A DNA stretch of 53,681 bases, taken from positions 1-53,681 of the forward strand of contig NZ_CAMTIG010000024.1 in the NCBI RefSeq assembly GCF_947072515.1, written 5' to 3'. The notes under the pieces were generated by a model. It was not told where the DNA came from. It searched no databases and saw only the letters and a list, made by a program, of their open reading frames with translations. This document shows, piece by piece, positions 34,099-43,270 of the stretch; within the stretch, counting starts at the first letter, position 1, and the number at the start of each line of letters is the position of its first letter. This DNA is from an uncultured Clostridium sp. (GTDB lineage Bacteria; Bacillota; Clostridia; Clostridiales; Clostridiaceae). Made by a program: the position numbers and the translations under genes.

Positions 34099-35316
34099 AT
34101 GAAAAATAAAAAAGAGACACGGTTAAAGAGTTTAGTAATAGCCGTAATAGTAGTAATATCAGTAGGAATAATAGTTGTACATCAATTAAGAAAACCATTT
34201 GATAAAGATATAGAAAATATGAAGAAAGCTATTTCAAGTTGCAATTTAAAAGAAGCGGCTAGGTACTATGAAAAAGCTGCAGAAGAAAAATTTAAAGATA
34301 AATCTGCCTTATATGAAGCAAGTATATGGTTAGGTGAAGGACAAGAAAATGAAATACAATATAATCAAGGTTTACAAGTGTTTAATAAGGGAATAGCAGC
34401 ATCAAATGAAAAGGACTATAAACAAGCAATTGAAGATTTTCAATTTCCTAGAACTAATGGATTTGCTAAAAAAGGCAAAGAAGATTTAAATATAGCCACT
34501 ACAAAATTTTTAAATGAAAAGTTTGAAAAATTAGAGCCAGAGATTAAGGCGAAGCATTATATGGATGCTTATAATGAATTACAAAATGAAAGTGCTTTTA
34601 TAGTGAATAATTCAATAGTGAAAGAATATTTAAATAGGATAAAAGCATTAGAAAATGAGAATAATTTAGATTTATATAAAGCGACAGGGATTGCATTAAA
34701 GAAAGTAAATGAAATTGAAGTAGATATTCAAACTATGGTGGGAGTAGTGAGTAATAACTATATAACATATAGCTATCCAACAGGGAAAATTAACTTTATT
34801 ACAAAAGAGCAAAATGGAGTTATAGATGGTCAAGAAGGATTTTTATTTTTAGTAAAGCAGGTGGAGAGGGAAGGAAATAGTTTAAATTACTTAAATGGAT
34901 ACTATTATATATTTGTAAATATGGATTCAGGAAAAGTAAATATATATGATAAAAGTATTTTAAATAATTTTAAGCCTACATTTAAGGTTATAGAATTTAA
35001 TGGGGGGAATCCTGTAGCAAGTTCATATATGAAAGAGTTTAATATACCAAATTGCTTTATGGCTCTTCAAGATTTATTAAGAAAAAAAGATATAAATAAG
35101 ATAACTCACTTAGAAAGTCTTTATAATGAAACTAAATTTATAAATGAAGTTAAGGGTTATAAAGAATTATATAATAAGCCACATCAATTATTTTTAGTCT
35201 ATGGAAATGAATATTATTTAGTTACACCAGAAGAGATATATATGGTTAAAGGAAATAAATTAATTAAAGAAGGAAAGACAATATTAAATCCTAAAATACA
35301 GACAGAGGAAGTATAA
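34099..35316 (+). CDS. membrane-anchored protein of unknown function, tandem paralogue 1
   Basis: A 405-aa protein with a short basic N-terminus, one membrane segment (about residues 8-28) and a large domain that should lie outside the cell. The first part (about 35-190) is helical, with TPR-like stretches such as EAARYYEKAAEEKFKDKSA and KDYKQAIEDFQ. A beta-rich middle follows. The last 65 residues form a domain starting LESLYNETKFINEVKGYKEL and PHQLFLVYGNEYYLV, which is repeated in the next gene. I do not know this family. The ATG at 34099 is chosen because GTGGAG lies 8 bases upstream; the longer start at 34060 has none. Its leader and promoter are also similar to those of the second paralogue. 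Confidence 0.72.
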   Translation: MKNKKETRLKSLVIAVIVVISVGIIVVHQLRKPFDKDIENMKKAISSCNLKEAARYYEKAAEEKFKDKSALYEASIWLGEGQENEIQYNQGLQVFNKGIAASNEKDYKQAIEDFQFPRTNGFAKKGKEDLNIATTKFLNEKFEKLEPEIKAKHYMDAYNELQNESAFIVNNSIVKEYLNRIKALENENNLDLYKATGIALKKVNEIEVDIQTMVGVVSNNYITYSYPTGKINFITKEQNGVIDGQEGFLFLVKQVEREGNSLNYLNGYYYIFVNMDSGKVNIYDKSILNNFKPTFKVIEFNGGNPVASSYMKEFNIPNCFMALQDLLRKKDINKITHLESLYNETKFINEVKGYKELYNKPHQLFLVYGNEYYLVTPEEIYMVKGNKLIKEGKTILNPKIQTEEV

Positions 35317-35466
35317 AAACTATATTAAATAAATGCAATGTATGAAAAATTTTTATAGGTAAATATAAATATTATATAAAAAGGATTATTTATTTAAATG
35401 GTTATTAATTTAATGCAGAAAAAACCGTATAACTAATACAGAAGAAAAAGATGGGTTTGAAGCTTT

Positions 35467-35475
35467 TGTTAGAAT
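35467..35475 (+). promoter_or_regulatory. extended -10 promoter of the second tandem paralogue
   Basis: TGtTAGAAT, placed as in the first paralogue and flanked by similar sequence, about 30 bases before the start codon. Confidence 0.4.
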
Positions 35476-35504
35476 ATAAGAAAAGTAATACGGGAGAAAC
35501 GTAT

Positions 35505-36128
35505 ATGAAAAATAGAAAAGAAGCTATATTCAGCATAATTATATTAGCGCTTGTAATTGGTGGAAGCATTTCATTTTTATGTATAGAAAATGCCTTAGAG
35601 CCCTTTGAAGATAACATGAATAACATGACTATAAATATAAATAATGGGAATGTACAGGGAGTTAATGAAGAGAATAAGAAAACAGAGCAGAGTAAATCGA
35701 AAGATACGCAGCAGGGAAATATATCAGAAGTAAATATGGAAACGGAACAATCAAATGAAAGATATTATGAAGATGGAGTAGCTTTTTTTAATGCAGGTAG
35801 ATATAAGTATGCAATAAAAAATTTAGAATTGATAAAAAGTGGTTCATTAAAAGAAAAAGCAGAAAAAGATTTAAACTTAGCAAGGGGATTTGTAACATTA
35901 CAACAATGTCTACAAAATGAGAATAAAAATAAAGCATCTACTCCTAATATAGAAGCTATTTATAATGAAGGAGAATTTATAAATGATGTACAAGGGTATA
36001 AAAAGTTGTATGATGAACCACATCAATTATTTCTAGTAAATGGAACGGATTATTATTTGGTTACAGAAAATCAAATTTATGAAGTTAGGGGGAGTATATT
36101 AGAGAATAAAGGGAAGCCGACTTTATAA
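35505..36128 (+). CDS. membrane-anchored protein of unknown function, tandem paralogue 2
   Basis: A 207-aa relative of the preceding protein. It has the same start (MKNRKEAIF versus MKNKKETRL), one membrane segment (about 8-30), then a hydrophilic Asn/Gln/Lys-rich linker (about 40-90). A short TPR-like helical pair (YYEDGVAFFNAGRYKYAIKN) follows. It ends with the shared domain, IEAIYNEGEFINDVQGYKKL and PHQLFLVNGTDYYLV. The beta-rich middle of paralogue 1 is missing, so it is a shortened version. The ATG at 35505 is chosen because GGGAG lies 8 bases upstream. The two genes are separated by about 190 bases with no clear terminator. Confidence 0.72.
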   Translation: MKNRKEAIFSIIILALVIGGSISFLCIENALEPFEDNMNNMTININNGNVQGVNEENKKTEQSKSKDTQQGNISEVNMETEQSNERYYEDGVAFFNAGRYKYAIKNLELIKSGSLKEKAEKDLNLARGFVTLQQCLQNENKNKASTPNIEAIYNEGEFINDVQGYKKLYDEPHQLFLVNGTDYYLVTENQIYEVRGSILENKGKPTL

Positions 36129-36158
36129 AATAGCATTCTTTAAAATTGTTTTATGGTG

Positions 36159-36167
36159 TGATATAAT
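36159..36167 (+). promoter_or_regulatory. extended -10 promoter of prfC
   Basis: TGaTATAAT, a perfect extended -10, with a weak -35 (TTTAAA, 36139-36144) 17 bases before the hexamer. Confidence 0.55.
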
Positions 36168-36233
36168 GAGGGATAGTGAAAATATAAGAGAAAACTTAAA
36201 TTTATTATAAATACACTTTTAGGAGGAATAACG

Positions 36234-37832
36234 TTGTCTGATTTAAGAAATGAAATAGAAAAAAGAAGAACCTTTGCCATCATATCTCACCCTGATGCTG
36301 GTAAAACAACATTAACAGAAAAATTCTTATTATATGGAGGAGCTATAAGACTTGCAGGGTCAGTAAAAGCAAGAAAAGCTTCAACACATGCAGTATCTGA
36401 CTGGATGGAAATAGAAAAACAAAGAGGGATTTCTGTTACATCATCAGTAATGCAATTTAACTATAGTGGTCACTGTATTAATATTCTTGATACTCCAGGG
36501 CACCAAGACTTCTCAGAAGATACATATAGAACTCTTATTGCAGCAGATTCAGCAGTAATGGTAGTAGATGCAGCTAAAGGGGTAGAGGACCAAACAAGAA
36601 AATTATTCCACGTTTGTTCTTTAAGAGAAATGCCAATATTTACTCTTATGAATAAGATGGATAGAGAAGCTAGAGATCCATTTGAACTTATGGAAGAAAT
36701 AGAAAACGAACTTGGAATAAAAACATATCCAATGAACTGGCCAATAGGTTCAGGTAAAGACTTTAAAGGTATCTATGAAAGAGATAACAATAGAGTAATT
36801 CTTTTTAATGGTGGAAATCACGGGCAAAACGAAGTTGAAATGATAACAGGTGAAGCTAGTGACCCAAGATTTAGAGAAATCTTAGGATCACTTTTACATG
36901 ATAAACTTATGGAAGATATAGAACTTCTTGATATAGCTGGAGATGAGTTTGATATAGAAAAAGTTAGACTTGGAGAATTAACACCAGTATTCTTTGGATC
37001 AGCTTTAACAAACTTTGGTATTGAACCATTCTTAGAGCATTTCTTAGAAATGACTACATCACCACTTTCAAGAAACTCAAATGCAGGAGAAATAAATCCA
37101 TTCGATGAAGAGTTCTCAGCATTTGTATTTAAAATACAAGCAAACATGAATAAAGCTCATAGAGATAGAATAGCATTTATGAGAATAGTTTCAGGTAAGT
37201 TTGAAAAAGGAAAAGAATATTTCCACATGCAAGAAAATAAAAAAATAAAACTTGCACAACCACAACAATTCATGGCTCAAGATAGAGAAATTGTTGAAGA
37301 AGCATATGCAGGAGATATAATTGGGGTGTTTGATCCAGGTGTATTCTCAATAGGAGATACAATCTGTTCACCATCAAAAAAATTCAAATTTGAAGGAATT
37401 CCAGCCTTTGCACCAGAACATTATGCAAGAGTAAGACCAGTTGATACTATGAAGAGAAAACAATTCGTAAAAGGTGTAACACAAATAGCACAAGAAGGAG
37501 CAATCCAAGTGTTTAAAGAACTACACATAGGAATGGAAGAAATCATAGTTGGGGTTGTAGGGGTACTACAATTTGAAGTATTAGAATACAGATTAAAAAA
37601 TGAATATAATGTAGATATAAAAATGGAAAGACTTCCATATAGATTTGTAAGATGGATAGAAGACGATAGTAATATCGATATAGATAAATTAAATCTTACA
37701 TCAGATACTAAAAAAGTTAAAGACGTTAAAGATAGAAACCTTCTTATATTCCAAAACACATGGGGAATCACATGGGCTTTAGAACATAATAAAGGAATAG
37801 TTCTATCAGATGTAGGTAAATCAGAAGAATAA
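36234..37832 (+). CDS. prfC: peptide chain release factor 3
   Basis: A 532-aa translational GTPase that recycles release factors 1/2 from the ribosome after termination. The G domain has SHPDAGKTT (residues 18-26), the switch segment EKQRGISVTSS, DTPGHQDF and NKMD. Later come the beta-barrel domain and the C-terminal RF3 domain (FVKGVTQIAQEGAIQVF, VGVLQFEVLEYRL). The length is typical. The start codon is TTG, placed 7 bases after a perfect AGGAGG, with no better ATG in frame. It is a single-gene unit with its own promoter and terminator. Confidence 0.96.
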   Translation: MSDLRNEIEKRRTFAIISHPDAGKTTLTEKFLLYGGAIRLAGSVKARKASTHAVSDWMEIEKQRGISVTSSVMQFNYSGHCINILDTPGHQDFSEDTYRTLIAADSAVMVVDAAKGVEDQTRKLFHVCSLREMPIFTLMNKMDREARDPFELMEEIENELGIKTYPMNWPIGSGKDFKGIYERDNNRVILFNGGNHGQNEVEMITGEASDPRFREILGSLLHDKLMEDIELLDIAGDEFDIEKVRLGELTPVFFGSALTNFGIEPFLEHFLEMTTSPLSRNSNAGEINPFDEEFSAFVFKIQANMNKAHRDRIAFMRIVSGKFEKGKEYFHMQENKKIKLAQPQQFMAQDREIVEEAYAGDIIGVFDPGVFSIGDTICSPSKKFKFEGIPAFAPEHYARVRPVDTMKRKQFVKGVTQIAQEGAIQVFKELHIGMEEIIVGVVGVLQFEVLEYRLKNEYNVDIKMERLPYRFVRWIEDDSNIDIDKLNLTSDTKKVKDVKDRNLLIFQNTWGITWALEHNKGIVLSDVGKSEE

Positions 37833-37845
37833 AATAAAGTTAAGA

Positions 37846-37880
37846 GAGCTAGATACGAAAAAAGTATCTAGCTTTTTTTA
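37846..37880 (+). terminator. terminator of prfC
   Basis: A perfect 10-bp stem, AGCTAGATAC/GTATCTAGCT (37847-37856 with 37864-37873), followed by Ts. Confidence 0.9.
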
Positions 37881-38177
37881 TTTGAAAATGAAATATAAAA
37901 ACTCTTAGATTTACTGTAGTATAGAGAATTAAATGATAAAAAAATAGAATTTAAGTATATTAATTTTTTTTAGTTTAATAATAAAAGAAAATAAAAAAGC
38001 AAAAATAATTTAATATAGTTTAAAATAGATAAAAAAACTATTTTAAATTTACAAAAATAATAAAAATTGGATAAAAGATGACAAAGTATTCAAAAATTAT
38101 TCAAAATTTATTAATATTATGTTACAATTATTCATGAAGTGGGGAAGAAATTTGAGATTTAAATGGAGGGGGAAGCT
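37881..38177. other. AT-rich intergenic region upstream of the polysaccharide operon
   Basis: About 300 very AT-rich bases without a gene. The left two thirds are A/T runs with no clear structure; the operon promoter sits at 38100-38128. Long AT-rich leaders like this may bind nucleoid proteins, but no specific operator was seen. Confidence 0.5.
38100..38128 (+). promoter_or_regulatory. promoter of the surface polysaccharide operon
   Basis: TTCAAA (38100-38105), 17-base spacer and extended -10 TGtTACAAT (38120-38128). No further promoter or terminator is apparent between 38178 and 50328, where genes overlap or lie within about 30 bases of each other. Confidence 0.6.
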
Positions 38178-38852
38178 TTGCAAAGTATTATGGAAAATGA
38201 AGCAGAAGTAAATGGGAAAAATTTAAATGAAGATATTATAGAAGAAAAAATTATATATGAAACATTAAAGAGAGGAATGGATATATGTCTTTCCTTGATA
38301 GGAATTATATTATTAAGTCCAGTATTATGCATAGTAGCAATATTTATAAAAAAAGATTCAAAAGGGCCAGTAATATTTTCACAAAAAAGAGTTGGATATA
38401 AAGGGAAGGAATTTAAAATGTATAAATTCCGAAGTATGGTAATAGATGCAGAAGAGATAAAAAAACAGTTAGAAAAAGAAAATGAAATGTCGGGACCAAT
38501 GTTTAAAATGAAGGATGATCCTAGAATAACTAAAATAGGAAAATTTATAAGAAAAACAAGCATTGATGAATTACCACAATTATTTAATGTATTAAAAGGG
38601 GAAATGAGTCTAGTTGGACCACGTCCAAGTCTTCCACATGAAGTAGAAGAGTTTGAAGAGTGGATGTTAATAAGATTAAAAGTAAAACCAGGACTTACAT
38701 GTTATTGGCAAGTAATGGGTAGAAATAATATAGAGTTTGAGGACTGGATGAAATTAGATAAAAAATATGTAGAGAAGAGAAGCTTAGTATTAGATATAAA
38801 ATTAATATTTAAGACTTTTTTTGTTTTATTTGGAGACAAAAACGCTTACTAA
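38178..38852 (+). CDS. priming sugar-phosphate transferase for surface polysaccharide
   Basis: A 224-aa membrane protein of the bacterial sugar transferase family (PF02397), which puts the first sugar-1-phosphate on undecaprenyl phosphate. One hydrophobic segment (about 34-57) is followed by the catalytic domain: KRVGYKGKEFKMYKFRSM, RKTSIDELPQLFNVLKG and MSLVGPRPS, then GLTCYWQVMGRN. It lacks the multi-span N-terminal part of WbaP and is the compact type. The start is probably TTG at 38178, 5 bases after GGAGGGGG; the ATG at 38163 would put that site inside the gene, and the ATG at 38190 is too far. It is the first gene of the operon. Confidence 0.9.
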   Translation: MQSIMENEAEVNGKNLNEDIIEEKIIYETLKRGMDICLSLIGIILLSPVLCIVAIFIKKDSKGPVIFSQKRVGYKGKEFKMYKFRSMVIDAEEIKKQLEKENEMSGPMFKMKDDPRITKIGKFIRKTSIDELPQLFNVLKGEMSLVGPRPSLPHEVEEFEEWMLIRLKVKPGLTCYWQVMGRNNIEFEDWMKLDKKYVEKRSLVLDIKLIFKTFFVLFGDKNAY

Positions 38853-38870
38853 AGAGGGGGAGAATTAAAG

Positions 38871-39932
38871 ATGTTATGTGGGTTAATTATGGCAGGGGGA
38901 AAAGGAACGAGGTTTTGGCCTCTATCAACAGAGGAGAAGCCAAAGCAATTTTTAAATTTAGTTGGTAATAAAACAATGATACAAATGACTGTAGATAGGA
39001 TTTTACCACTAATACCAATAGAGAGAATTTTTATATGCACAGGTGAAAAGTATGTTGATTTAGTAAAAGAGCAACTACCAAATTTGCCTGAGAGAAATAT
39101 AGTGGTTGAACCAGAAGGAAGAAATACTGCACCATGTATAGCATTATCAGCTTTAGTTATACAAAGATATTTTAAAGATTCAAAAATGGTGGTACTACCA
39201 TCAGATCATTTAATAGAAGATGAAGAATATTTTAGAGGAATAATAAATAGTGGAGCAGACTTTTTAAATAATTATACTGATAATTTAATTACCTTAGGAA
39301 TGACACCTAATAGAGCAGAAACAGGATATGGTTATATAAAGTATTCAAGTGAAGAAAAAGAGTTTAATGGGGAAAAAGTCATACAGGTAGAAAGCTTTGT
39401 TGAAAAACCTAATATTGATAAAGCTAGAGAATACTTAAAAGATGGTAGATATTTATGGAATGGTGGTATGTTTATGTGGAAAACAAACTACATAATACAA
39501 GAAATAAAAAAATACATACCAAATACTTATGAAGCTATTAAGGGAATTGAAGAAGTAAAAGAAGAGGATTTACAAGATTTAATCAGTAAACGATATGGAT
39601 ATACAGATAGTATTTCTATTGACTATGCAATCTTAGAAAAATCTAAAAATATAAAAGTTATTCCAAGTAACATAGGTTGGGATGATATAGGAACATGGAA
39701 ATCAGTTGAGAGATATAGAGAGAAAGATGAATGGGATAACATATTAGGACATAAAGCTAAAGCTATAGAAAGTAAGAGCAATATGACTATAAATAATAAA
39801 AAAGAAATAATAATGATTGGTATGGAAAATACATTAACTGTAGAAACAGATGAATCAATATTTATAGTAAATAAGGATTATATGGAAAACCTAAAAGAAT
39901 ATAAAGAATGTGTAGGGATGGGAGATAAATAA
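38871..39932 (+). CDS. manC: mannose-1-phosphate guanylyltransferase
   Basis: A 353-aa cytosolic nucleotidyltransferase making GDP-mannose from mannose-1-phosphate and GTP. The N-terminal signature MAGGKGTRFWPLS (about 7-19) is followed by EGRNTAPCIALSA, VLPSDHLI, ESFVEKPN and YLWNGGMFMW. The second domain (phosphomannose isomerase) found in many ManC proteins is absent, so this is the short form. GGGGGAG lies 8 bases upstream. No phosphomannomutase or isomerase is seen in the window, so these must be supplied elsewhere. Its presence predicts mannose, or a sugar made from GDP-mannose, in the polymer. Confidence 0.93.
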   Translation: MLCGLIMAGGKGTRFWPLSTEEKPKQFLNLVGNKTMIQMTVDRILPLIPIERIFICTGEKYVDLVKEQLPNLPERNIVVEPEGRNTAPCIALSALVIQRYFKDSKMVVLPSDHLIEDEEYFRGIINSGADFLNNYTDNLITLGMTPNRAETGYGYIKYSSEEKEFNGEKVIQVESFVEKPNIDKAREYLKDGRYLWNGGMFMWKTNYIIQEIKKYIPNTYEAIKGIEEVKEEDLQDLISKRYGYTDSISIDYAILEKSKNIKVIPSNIGWDDIGTWKSVERYREKDEWDNILGHKAKAIESKSNMTINNKKEIIMIGMENTLTVETDESIFIVNKDYMENLKEYKECVGMGDK

Positions 39933-39933
39933 T

Positions 39934-41067
39934 ATGAGATTAGCATTAATACATGATTGGCTACCTTTTATGGGAGGAGCTGAAAGAGTTCTAACTAATT
40001 TTGTAGAACTATATCCTAATTCACCAATATATACAACAATATGCAATAAAGAAAAAATAGATGGACCTATTAGAGATACAGAGATAATAACATCAAAATT
40101 ACAGAAAAACAAACCTATAGAAAATCATAGAAAGTTATTTCCTTTTATGTTAACAGCCATAGAGGAATTTGATTTAAATGAGTTTGATGTAGTGTTAAGT
40201 AGTAGTTCTAGTATTGCAAAAGCAGTAATTACGAAACCAGAAACAATGCATGTTTGCTACTGTCACTCACCAATGAGATATGGATGGGAATTCTCACATG
40301 AATATGCAGGGAAAATGGCAGGGAAAGGCAGTCTTAAAAGTAAATTACTAAGTTACTTTTTAACAGGGGTAAGAGTATGGGATTATTCTAGTGCTGCGAG
40401 AGTAGATTACTTCATTGCAAATTCAGAAAATGTAGCGAAAAGAATATGGAAACACTATAAAAGAGAATCTGTAGTAATCCATCCGCCAGTAAGGTGTAAA
40501 TTCTTCCAGATATCAAAGGAAAATGAAGATTATTTTTTAGTTGTATCTAGGTTACAAGAATATAAGAAAATAGATTTAGTAGTAGAGACATTTAATAAAT
40601 TAAATTTACCATTAGTAATAATTGGAGATGGACCAGAAAAAGAAAAATTAATGAAAATGGCAAATAAGAATATAAAGTTCTTAGGAAGAGCAAGTGATGA
40701 AGTTATAAAAGAACACTATGCAAAATGCAAGGCATTTATATTCCCAGGAGAAGAGGACTTTGGAATAACACCTTTAGAAGCTCAAGCATCAGGAAGACCA
40801 GTTATAGCTTATGGAAAAGGTGGGGCTTTAGAAACAGTAGTAGATGGAGTAACAGGGCTTTTCTTTAAAGAGCAGAAGGTAAAAGATTTAGAAGATGCTA
40901 TTCAGAAGTTTGAAAAAACTAAATTTTGTAAAGAGACAATAAGAAAAAATGCAGAAAAATTTGATGAAGAAATATTTAAGGCAAAAATTGAAGGTTTTAT
41001 AAAAGAAAAGAAACATGAATTTGCTAATCAAAAAAAATGGAAGGTTATAGATTATGTACAGGTGTAA
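39934..41067 (+). CDS. GT4-family glycosyltransferase
   Basis: A 377-aa GT-B fold transferase. The N-terminal HDWLPFMGGAERVL is the acceptor-side glycine loop. The C-terminal half contains NSENVAKRIWKHY, VVSRLQEYKKIDLVVE, FLGRASDEVI and the donor-binding FPGEEDFGITPLEAQASGRP. This resembles mannosyl/rhamnosyltransferases with a GDP- or dTDP-sugar donor; adjacency to manC favours GDP-mannose, as inference. No membrane segment. It starts 2 bases after manC. Confidence 0.9.
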   Translation: MRLALIHDWLPFMGGAERVLTNFVELYPNSPIYTTICNKEKIDGPIRDTEIITSKLQKNKPIENHRKLFPFMLTAIEEFDLNEFDVVLSSSSSIAKAVITKPETMHVCYCHSPMRYGWEFSHEYAGKMAGKGSLKSKLLSYFLTGVRVWDYSSAARVDYFIANSENVAKRIWKHYKRESVVIHPPVRCKFFQISKENEDYFLVVSRLQEYKKIDLVVETFNKLNLPLVIIGDGPEKEKLMKMANKNIKFLGRASDEVIKEHYAKCKAFIFPGEEDFGITPLEAQASGRPVIAYGKGGALETVVDGVTGLFFKEQKVKDLEDAIQKFEKTKFCKETIRKNAEKFDEEIFKAKIEGFIKEKKHEFANQKKWKVIDYVQV

Positions 41068-41070
41068 ATA

Positions 41071-42384
41071 ATGATAGGGAATATTGGGGTAGTTGGAGTA
41101 TTGTGCTCTGCTGTAGGGATATACATAGGGATAAAAGAAGATTATGAAAAACTAGTATTATTTTTATTTGCAACATCTATATTAACTACAACAGCAGTAA
41201 TAACTCTTGGTGAAAAAAGTATAACAGTTCCAAATGTAATGGCGTTAATATATTTTGCAAGAATAATCCATGATGTACTTAAAGGAAAGTTAGAAAAGTT
41301 TGCTTTAAATAAATGGTTAATAATGTTTGGAATATATAGCTCTATATCAATAATATTCCCACTAATATTTTCAAGTGGAGTCCAGATTGTAGGAAAAGAA
41401 GGACTATCAAAATTTAGTATGGGAAGCATTATACAAGTTGTGTACTTAGTAATGTCTATATGCGTATTTTATGGAAGCTATATATTAATTAAAAATAAGA
41501 AGATTGACTTTAAAATGTTAGATAAAGGAATGAAAATTACTACATTATTATTATTTGTATTAGCCATATTTCAATTAGTTTTTACTAATATATTTAATAT
41601 GTTACTTGTAAATCGTAGTGGACATGCTTTTATTCAAACATTAGAGAGTGGAAAGTTTAGATTAACTGCAACATTTAATGAACCATCAATGTTAGCAACA
41701 TTTTTAGCCATTGCTATAGCATATTTTTCAATTAAATCTTTTAGAAACTTTAAAAATCTTATTTATGTAGGAGGATTAATTCTAATTGGATTACTTTCTA
41801 GAGGATCAACATTTATATTAGCAATAATGTTTGATAGTTTAATTGTTCTTGCATATATGATAAAAGAAAAAAGATTTAAAGAAATAAAAATAATGGTGGG
41901 AGTTTGTTTTGGACTAGCAGTTATTTTAGAAGTGGTATTCAAAGGAATAATTTCAAATGAGATTAGTCAATTAATTTATAAAATAAGTGGTAATGGTGTT
42001 TCAGGAAGTCAAAGAGCTAGCCAGTTTGAAGCATGTTTAAATATCTTTTTAAGATATCCATTAACAGGAATAGGGTATGGAATAAATAGAGGATCAGATT
42101 GGATAACTACACTTATGGCAAATGGAGGAATCATATCACTTTTCCTAATAGGAAGATTCTTCTATGACGTACTATATATAAAGGATGTAGATAACATAAA
42201 TACTATTGCATATAAAGCAAGTGTAGTAGTATGTTTAGCTATTCTTTTAATATCAGTACCAGAGCCATATTATAACTTCTTTTGGATAGTTATAGCAGTG
42301 GCTTTAACTGGTGAAAGTAGAGAAACATACAAGATGAACTTCAAAGGAAAAATAAATGAATTTAATGAGGTGAAAAATGCTTAA
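41071..42384 (+). CDS. wzy: Wzy-like polysaccharide polymerase
   Basis: A 437-aa integral membrane protein with about 11-12 hydrophobic segments. A large loop near residues 190-215 contains GKFRLTATFNEPSMLATFLA, and another between the later helices contains SQRASQFEACLNIFLRYPLTGIGYG. The latter resembles the O-antigen ligase/polymerase (Wzy_C, WaaL) signature. It should join repeat units on the outer face of the membrane. Wzy proteins have low sequence conservation, so the assignment rests on topology, this motif and position beside a flippase and transferases. It starts 3 bases after the GT4 gene and overlaps the next gene by 8 bases. Confidence 0.82.
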   Translation: MIGNIGVVGVLCSAVGIYIGIKEDYEKLVLFLFATSILTTTAVITLGEKSITVPNVMALIYFARIIHDVLKGKLEKFALNKWLIMFGIYSSISIIFPLIFSSGVQIVGKEGLSKFSMGSIIQVVYLVMSICVFYGSYILIKNKKIDFKMLDKGMKITTLLLFVLAIFQLVFTNIFNMLLVNRSGHAFIQTLESGKFRLTATFNEPSMLATFLAIAIAYFSIKSFRNFKNLIYVGGLILIGLLSRGSTFILAIMFDSLIVLAYMIKEKRFKEIKIMVGVCFGLAVILEVVFKGIISNEISQLIYKISGNGVSGSQRASQFEACLNIFLRYPLTGIGYGINRGSDWITTLMANGGIISLFLIGRFFYDVLYIKDVDNINTIAYKASVVVCLAILLISVPEPYYNFFWIVIAVALTGESRETYKMNFKGKINEFNEVKNA

Positions 42385-43270
42385 AGAACCATTAGTATAT
42401 ATAATCTTAGTTAATTATAATGGCTTTGAAGATACTAAGGAATGTATAGCTAGCTTAAAGAAAATAGATTATAAAAATTATAAAATAATTTTAGTTGATA
42501 ATGCTTCAGTAGAAAAAGCAAATTTAAACTTTGATGGAGTTATAACTATAAAATCAAAAGTAAACTTAGGTTTTGCTGGCGGAAATAATTTAGGAGTAAA
42601 GAAAGCTTTAAAAGATAAAGCTGATTATATCTTACTTTTAAATAACGATACTACAGTAGAAAAAGATTTCTTAAGTGAATTAGTTAAAACGGCTATGAAA
42701 GACAATAAAATTGGAGTAGTTGGTGGGAAGATAAATTACTTCGATGAAAAAGATAAGATTTGGTATGCTGGTGGAAAAGTAAATAGCTTTACAGCAAGAA
42801 CTAGACATATAGGTGTAAATGAAATAGATAAAGGTGAGTACGATAAAGAATCAGAAACAGAATATGTAACAGGATGTATGATGTTAGTTCCTGCAAAAGT
42901 AATAGAAGATGTTGGAATGATGGAAGAAGATTATTTTTTATATTATGAAGAAACTGATTGGAACATGAAAATAAAAAATGGTGGATACAAAATAGTATAT
43001 AATCCTAAGGCAAAAATATATCATAAAATTTCTAGTAGTACTCAAAAAATAAGTGATATCGTCAGTTATTATTACGATAGAAATTCCTATTACTTTATAA
43101 TGAGAAACTTTGGAACAAAAAATAAAATGTTTATGTTTTGCTACATGAGAACAAGGCTTTTAATGAAGTTTGCACGAGAAATATTGAGAAATAATAGTGT
43201 AAGAAAAAAGATAGTAATAAACAGTTATAAAAGCATAAGAAAAGAGGCTATGGGGAAATATGAAGCGTAA
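42377..43270 (+). CDS. GT2-family glycosyltransferase (rhamnosyltransferase-like)
   Basis: A 297-aa GT-A fold transferase. It starts PLVYIILVNYNGFEDTKECI, with nucleotide-binding LVDNAS, FAGGNNLGVK and the metal-binding LNNDTTV (DxD-like). CMMLVPAKVIEDVGMMEEDYF and YYEETDWNMK are typical of the WbbL/rhamnosyltransferase group. Together with the dTDP-rhamnose genes downstream, rhamnose transfer is the leading guess. It has no membrane helix. It overlaps both neighbours (8 bases upstream, 11 downstream), so translation is coupled. Confidence 0.9.
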   Translation: MLKEPLVYIILVNYNGFEDTKECIASLKKIDYKNYKIILVDNASVEKANLNFDGVITIKSKVNLGFAGGNNLGVKKALKDKADYILLLNNDTTVEKDFLSELVKTAMKDNKIGVVGGKINYFDEKDKIWYAGGKVNSFTARTRHIGVNEIDKGEYDKESETEYVTGCMMLVPAKVIEDVGMMEEDYFLYYEETDWNMKIKNGGYKIVYNPKAKIYHKISSSTQKISDIVSYYYDRNSYYFIMRNFGTKNKMFMFCYMRTRLLMKFAREILRNNSVRKKIVINSYKSIRKEAMGKYEA

